DNA of 57,636 nt from the NCBI GenBank assembly GCA_013287605.1, contig JABDDM010000003.1:1-57636 (forward strand). Reading direction: 5' to 3'. Under the pieces are notes generated by a model. The model ran no database searches. It was given only the letters and a program-made list of their open reading frames with translations, and was not told where the DNA came from. A program made the translations under genes and the position numbers. This document shows positions 18,358 through 25,889 of this stretch, piece by piece (position 1 is the first letter of the stretch; each line of letters starts with the position of its first letter). Source of the DNA: Ignavibacteria bacterium. Lineage in GTDB: Bacteria > Bacteroidota > Ignavibacteria > Palsa-1295.

Positions 18358-19242
18358 TTACGCTGCAGTCTGTTCTGCTTCGGCAGGCTGAGCGTGGTGT
18401 TGCTCGCCCAACTGCATTCGGACGAATCCAGTGACCTTTGTGTTCGGGCCGGCTTCTTTCAGGAGGTCGGTGATCGTCTTGGCTGCATCTTTGATGAAGC
18501 TTTGTTCGAGCAGGACATTATCCTGATAAAATTTCTCGAGTTTGTTCTTCGAGATTCGCTCGATGATCTCTTCCTTCTTGCCTTCGTTGCGAGCCTGAAC
18601 TTTGTAGATCTCGATCTCCTTCTCGGCAGTTGCTGTCGAGACACCGGAGCGATCAAGCGCCATCGGATTCATTGCCGCGATCTGCATTGCAATCTCGCGT
18701 CCGAGTGCAGTGGCTTTGGCCTGGTCCGTACCAGAGATAGCCACCATCACACCGAGCTTTGCGCCTGGATGGATGTAGCTTGTGACAAAGCCATCACTTG
18801 CATCGATCAGCTCAAAGCGACGTGCTTCGAGCTTCTCGCCAAGTCGACCTGTCTGTGCACCAACTTCTTCGGCGATGGTAGCACCGTTTGAAAGCTTTGA
18901 AAGCAGGAATGCTTCGTGCGAACTTGGATATGCGCCAAGCGCTGCTTCGGCAACCTCTTTGGCGAACTGTAAGAAGGACTCGTTACGTGCGACGAAATCT
19001 GTCTCGGAATTAACCTCGGCAATAATGCCGCGATGTTTATCCTCGCTCACCGCAGAGGTGATGACTCCTTCTTTCGCGACACGGTCCGAACGCTTCGCCG
19101 CGCTCGCAGCACCACGTTTGCGGAGAAATTCGATGGCGCGGTCATCATCGCCATCGGCTTCCTCGAGTGCCTTCTTGCAATCGGCCATTCCCGCACCTGT
19201 GCGGTCGCGAAGACGTTTTACTTGTTCAGCTGTAATTGCCAT
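18358..19242 (-). CDS. tsf: translation elongation factor Ts
   Basis: Nucleotide exchange factor that regenerates EF-Tu-GTP. The N-terminal UBA-like domain has the signature RLRDRTGAGMADCKKALEEADGD (long form split: RLRDRTGAGM then ADCKKALEEA), and the core has GIIAEVNSETDFVARNE, the classical EF-Ts motif. The central helical part and the C-terminal TVTDLLKEAGPNTKVTGFVRMQLGE-like end (ITDLLKEAGPN, VTGFVRMQLGE) are in place. At 294 residues it is typical. It lies 128 bases after rpsB on the same strand, the conserved rpsB-tsf pair. A terminator closes the unit. Confidence 0.98.
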   Translation of the reverse strand: MAITAEQVKRLRDRTGAGMADCKKALEEADGDDDRAIEFLRKRGAASAAKRSDRVAKEGVITSAVSEDKHRGIIAEVNSETDFVARNESFLQFAKEVAEAALGAYPSSHEAFLLSKLSNGATIAEEVGAQTGRLGEKLEARRFELIDASDGFVTSYIHPGAKLGVMVAISGTDQAKATALGREIAMQIAAMNPMALDRSGVSTATAEKEIEIYKVQARNEGKKEEIIERISKNKLEKFYQDNVLLEQSFIKDAAKTITDLLKEAGPNTKVTGFVRMQLGEQHHAQPAEAEQTAA

Positions 19243-19370
19243 GACTATTCAAATATAAACTTTGTGTGTAGGTCGCTACGTCATCCTGTACGGAGCAGAC
19301 AACGCTGGAAAAGCGTTGTCTGCGAATTGTCGATCTCAGGATTGCGAGTTCGAACGCTGAAGTGGAGAGT

Positions 19371-20219
19371 TTAGCCCGCGTGCGCCGGCTCTTCTGTGTG
19401 CTGCTCGGATATCGGTTCTGCGGTTGACTCCGCCGAAGCGATTTCCTTCATCCCAAAATCAATACCCTCGACTGGCTCGGATTCTTTCACACGCTTCTCG
19501 CGAGCAGTGTTCGTTTCGCCTTCGACCTTACGTGACTTTGCCTGTGCGCGTCCACGGTTGATCGCTTCTGCAAATGCGTGAACAAAGAGCTGCACCGAGC
19601 GGAGCGCATCGTCGTTCGCAGGAATCGGGAAATCGACGAGATCGGGATCTACGTTCGTGTCGATGAGTGCAAAAATGGGAATCCCAAGGGTACGCGCTTC
19701 TTTAACAGCGATGTGTTCCTTCTTAATATCGATGATCAGCATCGCACCCGGAAGGCCACGCATATCGGTGATACCACCCAGGACGGCATCCAGCTTCGCC
19801 TTCTCACGCGTGTTGAGCAGACGTTCTTTCTTAGTAAAATTCTCGGCAGTGCCATCTTCTTCCATCTTCTCAAGCTGCTGCAGGCGTTTGAGCGATTTGC
19901 GGATCGTGGCGAAGTTGGTGAGCATTCCGCCCGGCCAACGATCAATGGCGAAGAATTGCTGCGAGCGCTGTGCTTCTTCCTTGATCACCTGGCGAAGCTG
20001 TTTCTTCGTACCAACGAAGAGAAACTTCTTTCCCTCGGCAGCAAGCTTCTCGGCCTGATCGAGTGCCTCTTCGGCGAGCTCCTGGGATTTCTTGAGATCG
20101 ATGATGTGAATGCCGTTGTGTTCCATGAAGATGTAGGGTTTCATCTTCGGATTCCATCGGCGTGTCAAGTGCCCAAAGTGAGCACCGGCGGCTAAGAGGT
20201 CGTCAAAACTGAGATGCAT
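19371..20219 (-). CDS. rpsB: 30S ribosomal protein S2
   Basis: Component of the small subunit, binding at its head-body neck and needed for S1 loading. The start [26 protein letters not shown] is standard (quoted in parts: [19 protein letters not shown]). Other hallmarks are [34 protein letters not shown] and [15 protein letters not shown]. The C terminus is extended by about 50 residues rich in Glu, Ala and Lys beyond the conserved core, giving 282 residues. It lies 152 bases after rpsI and is followed by tsf. No Shine-Dalgarno before the ATG, as expected in this group. Confidence 0.98.
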   Translation of the reverse strand: MHLSFDDLLAAGAHFGHLTRRWNPKMKPYIFMEHNGIHIIDLKKSQELAEEALDQAEKLAAEGKKFLFVGTKKQLRQVIKEEAQRSQQFFAIDRWPGGMLTNFATIRKSLKRLQQLEKMEEDGTAENFTKKERLLNTREKAKLDAVLGGITDMRGLPGAMLIIDIKKEHIAVKEARTLGIPIFALIDTNVDPDLVDFPIPANDDALRSVQLFVHAFAEAINRGRAQAKSRKVEGETNTAREKRVKESEPVEGIDFGMKEIASAESTAEPISEQHTEEPAHAG

Positions 20220-20371
20220 AGTTGTATTTGGTTATTCCTCTACATCTCCAACCAAGAGAACTTCATTACTGAAGCACCGCTCCTGATCTCAAGTGAGACG
20301 TATGCGTTGTTAAAAAAAAATTATCTGACTTGGAAGCCGAAGTTCATACTTCCTATCTTCCCTCTCGGAGT

Positions 20372-20776
20372 TTATCGCTTGCTGAACTGGAAGCGCTTAC
20401 GTGCCTTTGGTTGGCCGTACTTCTTACGCTCGACCATACGAGGGTCACGTGTTAGAAGATCTTCCTTACGGAGCAGCGGGCGAAATTCTTCGTTGATGCT
20501 GACAAGTGCACGGGCAACTCCTAAACGAACCGCACCGGCCTGGCCTGTTGTGCCTCCACCAACAACGTTCGCGTTGATGCTGTAGGAGCCAAGCGTGTTC
20601 GTTGCTTTGAGCGGACGCTGGACGTCATCGCGCTGGATTTCGTTTGGGAAATACTGTTCAAACGACCGGCCATTGATGATCACATCTACCGGCTTTCCTT
20701 CTCCGATTGGAGTTAGATAGACGCGTGCTGTTGCGTTCTTGCGGCGACCTACGAAAATATCTACTTGCTTGGACAT
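20372..20776 (-). CDS. rpsI: 30S ribosomal protein S9
   Basis: Small-subunit protein whose C-terminal tail contacts the P-site tRNA. The 134 residues show the hallmarks [43 protein letters not shown] and the basic tail [22 protein letters not shown] (its end [12 protein letters not shown] is the tRNA-contacting part; the conserved final Arg is present). It starts 21 bases after rplM on the same strand, the usual rplM-rpsI pair. Confidence 0.98.
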   Translation of the reverse strand: MSKQVDIFVGRRKNATARVYLTPIGEGKPVDVIINGRSFEQYFPNEIQRDDVQRPLKATNTLGSYSINANVVGGGTTGQAGAVRLGVARALVSINEEFRPLLRKEDLLTRDPRMVERKKYGQPKARKRFQFSKR

Positions 20777-20797
20777 CTACTCTTTGCGATCTAAAAC

Positions 20798-21253
20798 TTA
20801 TTGGAGATTATAGACAGAAGGCATCTGTGCTGCGTGCGGGTGCTCGGAGCCGGCATAGACTTTCAATTTCATGAAAGTCTCTTTGCCAAGCGAATTCTTC
20901 GGGAGCATTCCGCGGACCGCAGACTCAATGATCATCTCGGGCTTCTCGGCCTGGACATCTTTGAACTTCTCGAAGCGCGCGCCACCCGGGTACAGAGTAT
21001 TGTGATAGTACTCTTTCTGGTTCTCACGATTACCAGTAAGCTTGACTTTTCCAGCGTTGATGACAATCACGAAATCTCCAGTATCGACATGCGAAGTGAA
21101 GAACGGCTTGTGCTTACCGCGAAGCAGTCGAGCGACTTGAGTCGCAAGACGACCGACCGTTTGGCCTTCGGCATCGACGATATGCCACTTCTTTACTACT
21201 TCCCCGTTCTTGGCGTACTTCGTCTTAAGAAAGTTATCTGAATCCTTTGCCAC
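20798..21253 (-). CDS. rplM: 50S ribosomal protein L13
   Basis: Early-assembling large-subunit protein. The start codon is GTG (bases 21251-21253), giving MAKDSDNF. Hallmarks: [47 protein letters not shown] and HNTLYPGG, then [12 protein letters not shown] and [16 protein letters not shown] (each shown in part). Length 151, normal. It heads the operon rplM-rpsI-rpsB-tsf. The 600 bases upstream contain strong hairpins that may form a regulatory leader. Confidence 0.98.
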   Translation of the reverse strand: MAKDSDNFLKTKYAKNGEVVKKWHIVDAEGQTVGRLATQVARLLRGKHKPFFTSHVDTGDFVIVINAGKVKLTGNRENQKEYYHNTLYPGGARFEKFKDVQAEKPEMIIESAVRGMLPKNSLGKETFMKLKVYAGSEHPHAAQMPSVYNLQ

Positions 21254-21434
21254 GATGGCCCTTGATAATAAAACTGTGATTACAGCCCACCGACAACAGT
21301 GGGTACCTCTTTTAATTCAGCCCGTCAATAAGCATCGGAAAGGGTTGAAAGTTCCGGAATTGATCAATTTTAGGGGAGCGTAGTCGTATCAATCATGCAG
21401 CTTCATTCTGGTGCTTTTCGGCGGTTTAAAAGTT

Positions 21435-21469
21435 AAAGGTCTCTTGGAATGGGAGCCCAAGAGACCTTT
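21435..21469 (-). promoter_or_regulatory. perfect 13-bp hairpin in the rplM leader
   Basis: Arms AAAGGTCTCTTGG and CCAAGAGACCTTT, nine-base loop. It lies 180 bases before rplM, with only a weak T tract, so it is either a leader structure or a terminator of an unseen short transcript. Confidence 0.5.
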
Positions 21470-21790
21470 ACTACTTTCCCACCGGATATGCGGTCTACGG
21501 CAGGAGGTGTTTAGAAGCGTGCTATTCGAACGGTGGGGAGCCGTTCGTTAATAAATACGAGACTCTTGGGGTGGCAGTTTTCGGATTCTTTTCGGAAAGT
21601 GAAGATTTCCAAATCTTTTTACCGTGGTCATTTCAGTCTGCAAACTTGAACCGGAAACCGACCCAAAACGAGTCAGTTTTAACTGCCTGCCCTTTCTCCT
21701 GGCTTACCGCGGATTGTCATAGGATCGAACCGCAAGGTGGGGATGTGAAGTCAAATTGAATCCACAGAATGAGAGCGCAGGGATTTGGAG

Positions 21791-21827
21791 GATAAAAACA
21801 GAACACCCTCAAGGACGCTTGAGGGTG
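21791..21827 (-). terminator. intrinsic terminator of the sigma/anti-sigma operon
   Basis: Ten-bp stem CACCCTCAAG/CTTGAGGGTG with a 4-base loop (21804-21827). On the minus strand it is followed by TTCTGTTTTTATCC, a T-rich tail. Confidence 0.8.
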
Positions 21828-21862
21828 ATCATTCCAACAATTGGGAAAATCGAATCGCGACT

Positions 21863-22846
21863 TTAGGAATGCGCTTTCTCTTTGGTCGCCGCTCGAAGAA
21901 TCTCTTGCGACTCCAGTCTGCCATTGTTCACGCGCTCGAGCGTGATCATCACTCCGCTAACATGAGCGCCTGGTGCGTGATTGACAAAGAACGACATCCG
22001 CGCTTGTGATGCAGCATTGAAGTTCAGCATCCGCTCGGGAGTGCTGCCATCGTGCATGTACCAAAGAACATAGTGGCTACTAGTGCTATTTGGTTGCAGC
22101 TTTGAAATCACCAGCAGTGCGTCCGAGTGGGTCTCGTCCCAGATCACCCGCCCGTTGCCTGTAAGATAGGATGTAGCCGGCGTGAGCTGATACTCCAACG
22201 CACTCTGCTCCGACATCAGGTTAATATATGCCTGCGTAAGACCAAAGTTCGTTTGCATATGCCCCGATGTCCCGTCTGGACTTGGAGTACCTGATGCGAG
22301 ATTGTTCGAGCGGACATGGCCTTCTTCAGATAGAACAGCCATCGGACCCTCGATCGGAACTGCTTCCGTTAGCTGCTGCTCACCGATAGTGCGAGCCGCG
22401 CCTCTATAATCAAAATTCTGCTTGGCAGAACTCGACTGGTTCGACTGTGAAGCATGATACGTTATAGCACTCTTGTCGAGCATCTGCTCAACGGTGTACG
22501 CGCTAACGAAGACTCCACCTATAAGGAGGCCGGCAAATACTGCAGTCCGTTTGAGCAAGCCGAACGAATTCACAAAGCGACCAAAGCCACGCACTGAAGG
22601 CGCAGGTGCTTTGTCTGGCATCGCGTTGATCGGCGGCTCACCAATCTTCGCCATGATCTTATCCTTCAGGAACGGCGGCGGAACAACAGGAGCAAGTACG
22701 CTTGGCAAGTGACCAAGCAATTCCTGCACATGCTGATGTGATTCGACATACGCCGAATTTCCACTCGCGAGCATCACCTCGACTTGCGCTTTTTCAGTCT
22801 CTCCGGCCTGACCGAGCGCATAGGCCAACACACGGTCAAAGACCAT
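21863..22846 (-). CDS. anti-sigma factor, RskA-type
   Basis: A probable regulator that sequesters the ECF sigma encoded just upstream. The likely start is the Met at 22846 (MVFDRVLAYALGQAGETEKAQ), which begins the small zinc-less anti-sigma-like helical N-terminal domain with the pattern LGxAGETEKAQVEVML; the frame is open to 22948. One transmembrane segment (about residues 98-118, AVFAGLLIGGVFVSAYTV) separates it from a periplasmic domain. The C-terminal 110 residues show the RskA pattern GNGRVIWDET, LVISKLQPNS, YVLWYMHDG and so on. Release by regulated proteolysis is expected. Transcribed with the sigma factor and closed by a terminator. Confidence 0.85.
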   Translation of the reverse strand: MVFDRVLAYALGQAGETEKAQVEVMLASGNSAYVESHQHVQELLGHLPSVLAPVVPPPFLKDKIMAKIGEPPINAMPDKAPAPSVRGFGRFVNSFGLLKRTAVFAGLLIGGVFVSAYTVEQMLDKSAITYHASQSNQSSSAKQNFDYRGAARTIGEQQLTEAVPIEGPMAVLSEEGHVRSNNLASGTPSPDGTSGHMQTNFGLTQAYINLMSEQSALEYQLTPATSYLTGNGRVIWDETHSDALLVISKLQPNSTSSHYVLWYMHDGSTPERMLNFNAASQARMSFFVNHAPGAHVSGVMITLERVNNGRLESQEILRAATKEKAHS

Positions 22847-22975
22847 GTTAGACTGCCCTATGGTTGATTCTGCTACTGACAAGGTCGTCGTTCGATTTGT
22901 GACTAAATATGACAAACTTTCCCTCGGCTTATCAATAAGGTAAGCCAATGAGCAACTGAGACTCTACTAAGCAAT

Positions 22976-23755
22976 TCAGAACTTGTGGCGCAACCCTCTA
23001 CCCATCTTCATGATCGCCTGCCGCATCTTCGTCTTAACAGTGCCGACTGGCATCTCGAGACGATCTGCGATTTCGACGTGCGTCAAGCCTCCGAAATAGG
23101 CCATATCTACTATTGATCGCTGTTCGTGCGACAATTCCTTAAGTGCCTTGTGCACTTCTCGCTGCGCGTCTGCTGCGTGAAGGCCCATGTCTGGCGTCTT
23201 CGACTCGATCATCATATGATCAATCTCCGGACGGTCCTCGCTTACCTGCGGGAATTCCGTTTCCTGAGATTTGTCGCGATGCCTGCGAGAGCGAAGCTCA
23301 TCAACCGCTCGATTGCGCGCCAATGACATCACCCAGCTCGCAAGGTTGCCGCGGCTTTCCAGATACTGTGGAGCCTTCTGCCACACCAGTACGAAGATCT
23401 CCTGCAACAAATCCTGCGCATCCTCCTCGGCTCTGAGCATGTGCAATAGCAATGCATAGATCCTGGGAGAGTAGCGATCGTAAAATTCACTGTAAGCCGC
23501 CTGGCTGCGATCGCGCGCTATCTTTTCAAAGAGCATTTCATCCGTCTGCGAAGCCTTCTGCCGTCGAAGCTCCGAAGCTTGTTTTTGAGTAGCGTATAGC
23601 CCAACGTCCTCAAACGTTGTTTCCGATAGCTGCTCGACTGGATGCGTGAAAGCTGTGATCTCATCAGGAGTCGGTGTGGCTTCAGCAGGCATCCCTGCGA
23701 AAGTGTCACCGCTCGAAGCTGGATCGAGCTTAACAAGAGCTAAGTTGTCAAACAC
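22976..23755 (-). CDS. RNA polymerase sigma factor, ECF subfamily (SigK-like)
   Basis: Extracytoplasmic-function sigma factor. Region 2 (about residues 87-150) shows YSEFYDRYSPRIYALLLHML, AEEDAQDLLQEIFVLVWQ and NLASWVMSLARNRAVDELRSR (in parts), and region 4 (about 205-255) shows LSHEQRSIVDMAYFGGLTHVEIADRL followed by VGTVKTKMRQAI, a classical helix-turn-helix. No region 3. The first 75 residues are unusual extra sequence, and an internal Met could be the true start. It is followed by the RskA-type anti-sigma gene. Its target promoters are unknown. The region before it holds a CCACATGTGG palindrome and one relative of the 30-bp motif. Confidence 0.93.
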   Translation of the reverse strand: MFDNLALVKLDPASSGDTFAGMPAEATPTPDEITAFTHPVEQLSETTFEDVGLYATQKQASELRRQKASQTDEMLFEKIARDRSQAAYSEFYDRYSPRIYALLLHMLRAEEDAQDLLQEIFVLVWQKAPQYLESRGNLASWVMSLARNRAVDELRSRRHRDKSQETEFPQVSEDRPEIDHMMIESKTPDMGLHAADAQREVHKALKELSHEQRSIVDMAYFGGLTHVEIADRLEMPVGTVKTKMRQAIMKMGRGLRHKF

Positions 23756-24104
23756 TGAAGAGCTTTCTAATTAATAATACGTAGAAGTAGCACGTCGGGA
23801 TTCTAAGAGCGAGACCCAAATTAACACAATTAACTGCCGAAAGCAAATTTTGCCGCTATAATTCTCTCTGAAATCGTCAAAAATGCGCCAAAATGTTGGA
23901 AAGTGGGTAAGTTTGGGGAGAAGTAATTTTATTTATCCACATGTGGGTCACGCCCGAATTCTTAGTAGCGCGTGTGAAAACTTTTTTCATGAACGCGGCA
24001 CCTCTTTTCTGATTGAACATTAATCCCGATTAACTGCGACGAATGGCCTACGTATAGAACGCGGACATCGGTAAATTAGTTCTGTAAAATTGTTGATTAT
24101 GCAG
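23756..24104. other. intergenic region upstream of the sigma gene
   Basis: About 350 bases without a gene. Contains the 10-bp palindrome CCACATGTGG at 23937-23946, overlapping a perfect DnaA-box match TTATCCACA at 23933-23941, and a weaker relative of the 30-bp motif at about 23970-23990. A single DnaA-box match is not evidence for a replication origin. Confidence 0.5.
23937..23946. promoter_or_regulatory. CCACATGTGG palindrome, candidate operator
   Basis: Self-complementary 10-mer 182 bases upstream of the sigma gene start. It could be a regulator site; no known site is matched. Confidence 0.3.
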
Positions 24105-24470
24105 CTATCGAGCAATTTTTACAAATTTCATAGTTTTATCTCGTGACCTTAGAAAGTAGGTGCCGTCGGGAAGGTCCCTAATGTCGATAGAATGTGCTGC
24201 GCTGGCTATTTTACACCTGATGATTCCGTCCAAGTCCACTATGCTAACATCAACTGGCGAAGATCCTGGATCAAGATGCAGAACTTGACTTGCAGGGTTA
24301 GGATAGAGTGCTACTTCGAGCGCTAGAGGTTTTTTCACAGAAATTCCGGCTGCATCATCCCTGAGCCTCACAATAAATGCATCTGACCCGCCAGCGCTTG
24401 TCAGGTGTAATGAGTCGAATGTTGCGGCAGTATCAAACGAGCCAACTGCTAGACAATCTCCAGAGTGCAT
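24105..24470 (-). CDS. C-terminal part of SBBP-repeat secreted protein, with type IX sorting domain (split gene)
   Basis: A 121-residue frame that is the continuation of the 24449-25744 gene in a different frame. Its first 35 residues (CLAVGSFDTAATFDSLHLTS, then GGSDAFIVRL) complete one more SBBP propeller repeat, and the rest is the Por sorting domain: ALYPNPASQVLHLDPG, then VDVSIVDLDG and LPDGTYFLRS, ending KFVKIAR. It has no signal peptide of its own, so it is unlikely to be an independent gene. The two frames overlap by 22 bases, and one lost base, or -1 slippage, near 24478 would join them. Confidence 0.7.
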   Translation of the reverse strand: MHSGDCLAVGSFDTAATFDSLHLTSAGGSDAFIVRLRDDAAGISVKKPLALEVALYPNPASQVLHLDPGSSPVDVSIVDLDGIIRCKIASAAHSIDIRDLPDGTYFLRSRDKTMKFVKIAR

Positions 24471-25744
24471 AATGGCGATGCTCTGCCATTCGCATTGCCT
24501 TGTGGTACGATCGTCTTAACGAACTCAACCGCGCCGGAGGAATCGAGCTTTGCGATAAACGCCATGCTTTGAGAAGTGGTCGTCGGGATTGTGATCGGAC
24601 CGAAGCTAGTGTTGTTGGAGAGCCCACCGGTTACATAAACGTTACCGTGATCATCAACTGTAAGCTGCTTCGATAGTGCCTGGTGATCGGCACCTTCCGT
24701 TCGACGCACCCACTTAAAGCCACCTGCGGTGTCATACTTCGTGATCAGCGTCGCATATTTGTATCCGTAATTATAGCTGAAGTCATTTCCTCCAATTTGG
24801 ATCGACGAGCGGAAATACCCAGCGAGATAGAGATTACCTTTATTGTCGAGCGCAATACCTTCAGATGTTCCATAATACCCGCCAGTGCCAACCTTCTTCG
24901 CCCAAACGAAAGCACCGTGCGGATCGAGCTTTGCGACAAACATCTTCTTCTCAGCATCAACGGCATCGAGCGTATCGGCACCGAGACTCAGTTTATTAAA
25001 GAACGATCCTGTGATGAAGCTATTGCCAGCCTCATCAACCGCAACGCCCATTCCGAGATGTGAGGCGCCGTAAGCGCCTCCGGATGTAGCCCATTGTGCG
25101 TTACCCGAGCTGTCATACTTGGCCACGAACACTTCGTTGACATTCGGACTCGAAAGCGAGATATTGCCAAACTTCGCGTCAGTGTTATAGCTTCCAACGA
25201 TATAGCAACTTCCCTGGCGATCAAGCGCCAACCCTGCGGCAATATCCTGACCGAACGTCCCAACCCCAACACCACCTGCCTGCCGCATCCAGACAAGATG
25301 ACCGGCGTTATTCAGCTTTGCAAGATAAATATCGGTGGATCCCCTGCTTTGGTAAGTCGAATCGCCAAATGTCACTGCACTCATGAACCACCCAGTGATG
25401 TACAGATTGCCCGCTGCGTCAACCGCGAGTCCATTTGCAAGGATATCCGACTGCGGACCGCTTGCAGATGCAGCCATCGCTGCCCATACAACATGACCAT
25501 GAGGATCGTACTTCGCGACAAACACATTCCACAATCCCTGCCCATGAAGAATGATCGAATCAAATGCCGCATTGCCAGAGAATTCTCCTAATACATAGAT
25601 GTTGTCTTCCTTATCAACAGCTACCCGCGTTCCGTAGTCATTGCTTGGACCACCGGCGTGAGTCGCGAAAACGTACGATTGAGCGAAGAGCGGGGATGTG
25701 AGAGACTGGAGCAGCAGAATGAAGATTGCAGTTCGAACGATCAT
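24449..25744 (-). CDS. secreted SBBP beta-propeller-repeat protein, N-terminal part (split gene)
   Basis: From the Met at 25744, MIVRTAIFILLLQSLTSPLFAQ is a clear signal peptide (the frame is open to 25828). It is followed by eight or so repeats of about 48-55 residues with the SBBP pattern: a strand such as NLYITGWFMSAVTFGDS, then DIYLAKLNNAGHLVWMR. Such repeats build beta-propellers in exported proteins of unknown ligand. The frame ends in the middle of the last repeat at 24449; the continuation, with the sorting domain, lies in the -1 frame at 24105-24470. Divergent from the 25890 gene, with a 145-base shared promoter region. This may be a decayed gene or a sequence error. Confidence 0.75.
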   Translation of the reverse strand: MIVRTAIFILLLQSLTSPLFAQSYVFATHAGGPSNDYGTRVAVDKEDNIYVLGEFSGNAAFDSIILHGQGLWNVFVAKYDPHGHVVWAAMAASASGPQSDILANGLAVDAAGNLYITGWFMSAVTFGDSTYQSRGSTDIYLAKLNNAGHLVWMRQAGGVGVGTFGQDIAAGLALDRQGSCYIVGSYNTDAKFGNISLSSPNVNEVFVAKYDSSGNAQWATSGGAYGASHLGMGVAVDEAGNSFITGSFFNKLSLGADTLDAVDAEKKMFVAKLDPHGAFVWAKKVGTGGYYGTSEGIALDNKGNLYLAGYFRSSIQIGGNDFSYNYGYKYATLITKYDTAGGFKWVRRTEGADHQALSKQLTVDDHGNVYVTGGLSNNTSFGPITIPTTTSQSMAFIAKLDSSGAVEFVKTIVPQGNANGRASPLCTLEIV

Positions 25745-25889
25745 TAATGCCTTAGTGAATTTGACAAATGAATAACACTCTAGGATGGCTGATGTTACTT
25801 CGATCCCAAATCTTGACCCTTGTTGCAACTCCCTCCTTCTACTCGTGTTTTACTCTTACGCAAAACTGTCCAGGATATCCTACCGCGTG

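Larger units (their letters stand above)
21254..21862. other. intergenic/leader region upstream of rplM
   Basis: About 600 bases without a credible gene. It contains, from right to left on the minus strand: the terminator of the sigma operon, a hairpin CGAACGG-tggggag-CCGTTCG (about 21527-21547), the very strong hairpin at 21435-21469, and a small stem CCCAC/GTGGG at about 21287-21304, 35 bases before rplM. The rplM promoter must be here. Any r-protein autoregulatory role is inference. A 62-codon plus frame at 21571 has no protein character. Confidence 0.5.

Noticed and set aside
21571-21759. 62-codon plus-strand frame in the rplM leader
   Set aside because: No start signal, family resemblance or conservation pattern; region is hairpin-rich leader.
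23933-23941. Perfect DnaA box, candidate replication origin
   Set aside because: Only one box, no cluster, no dnaA/dnaN neighbours and no AT-rich unwinding region.
24105-24470. Independent small gene
   Set aside because: Starts inside a propeller repeat, has no leader, and continues the upstream frame; better read as the broken end of the 24449-25744 gene.
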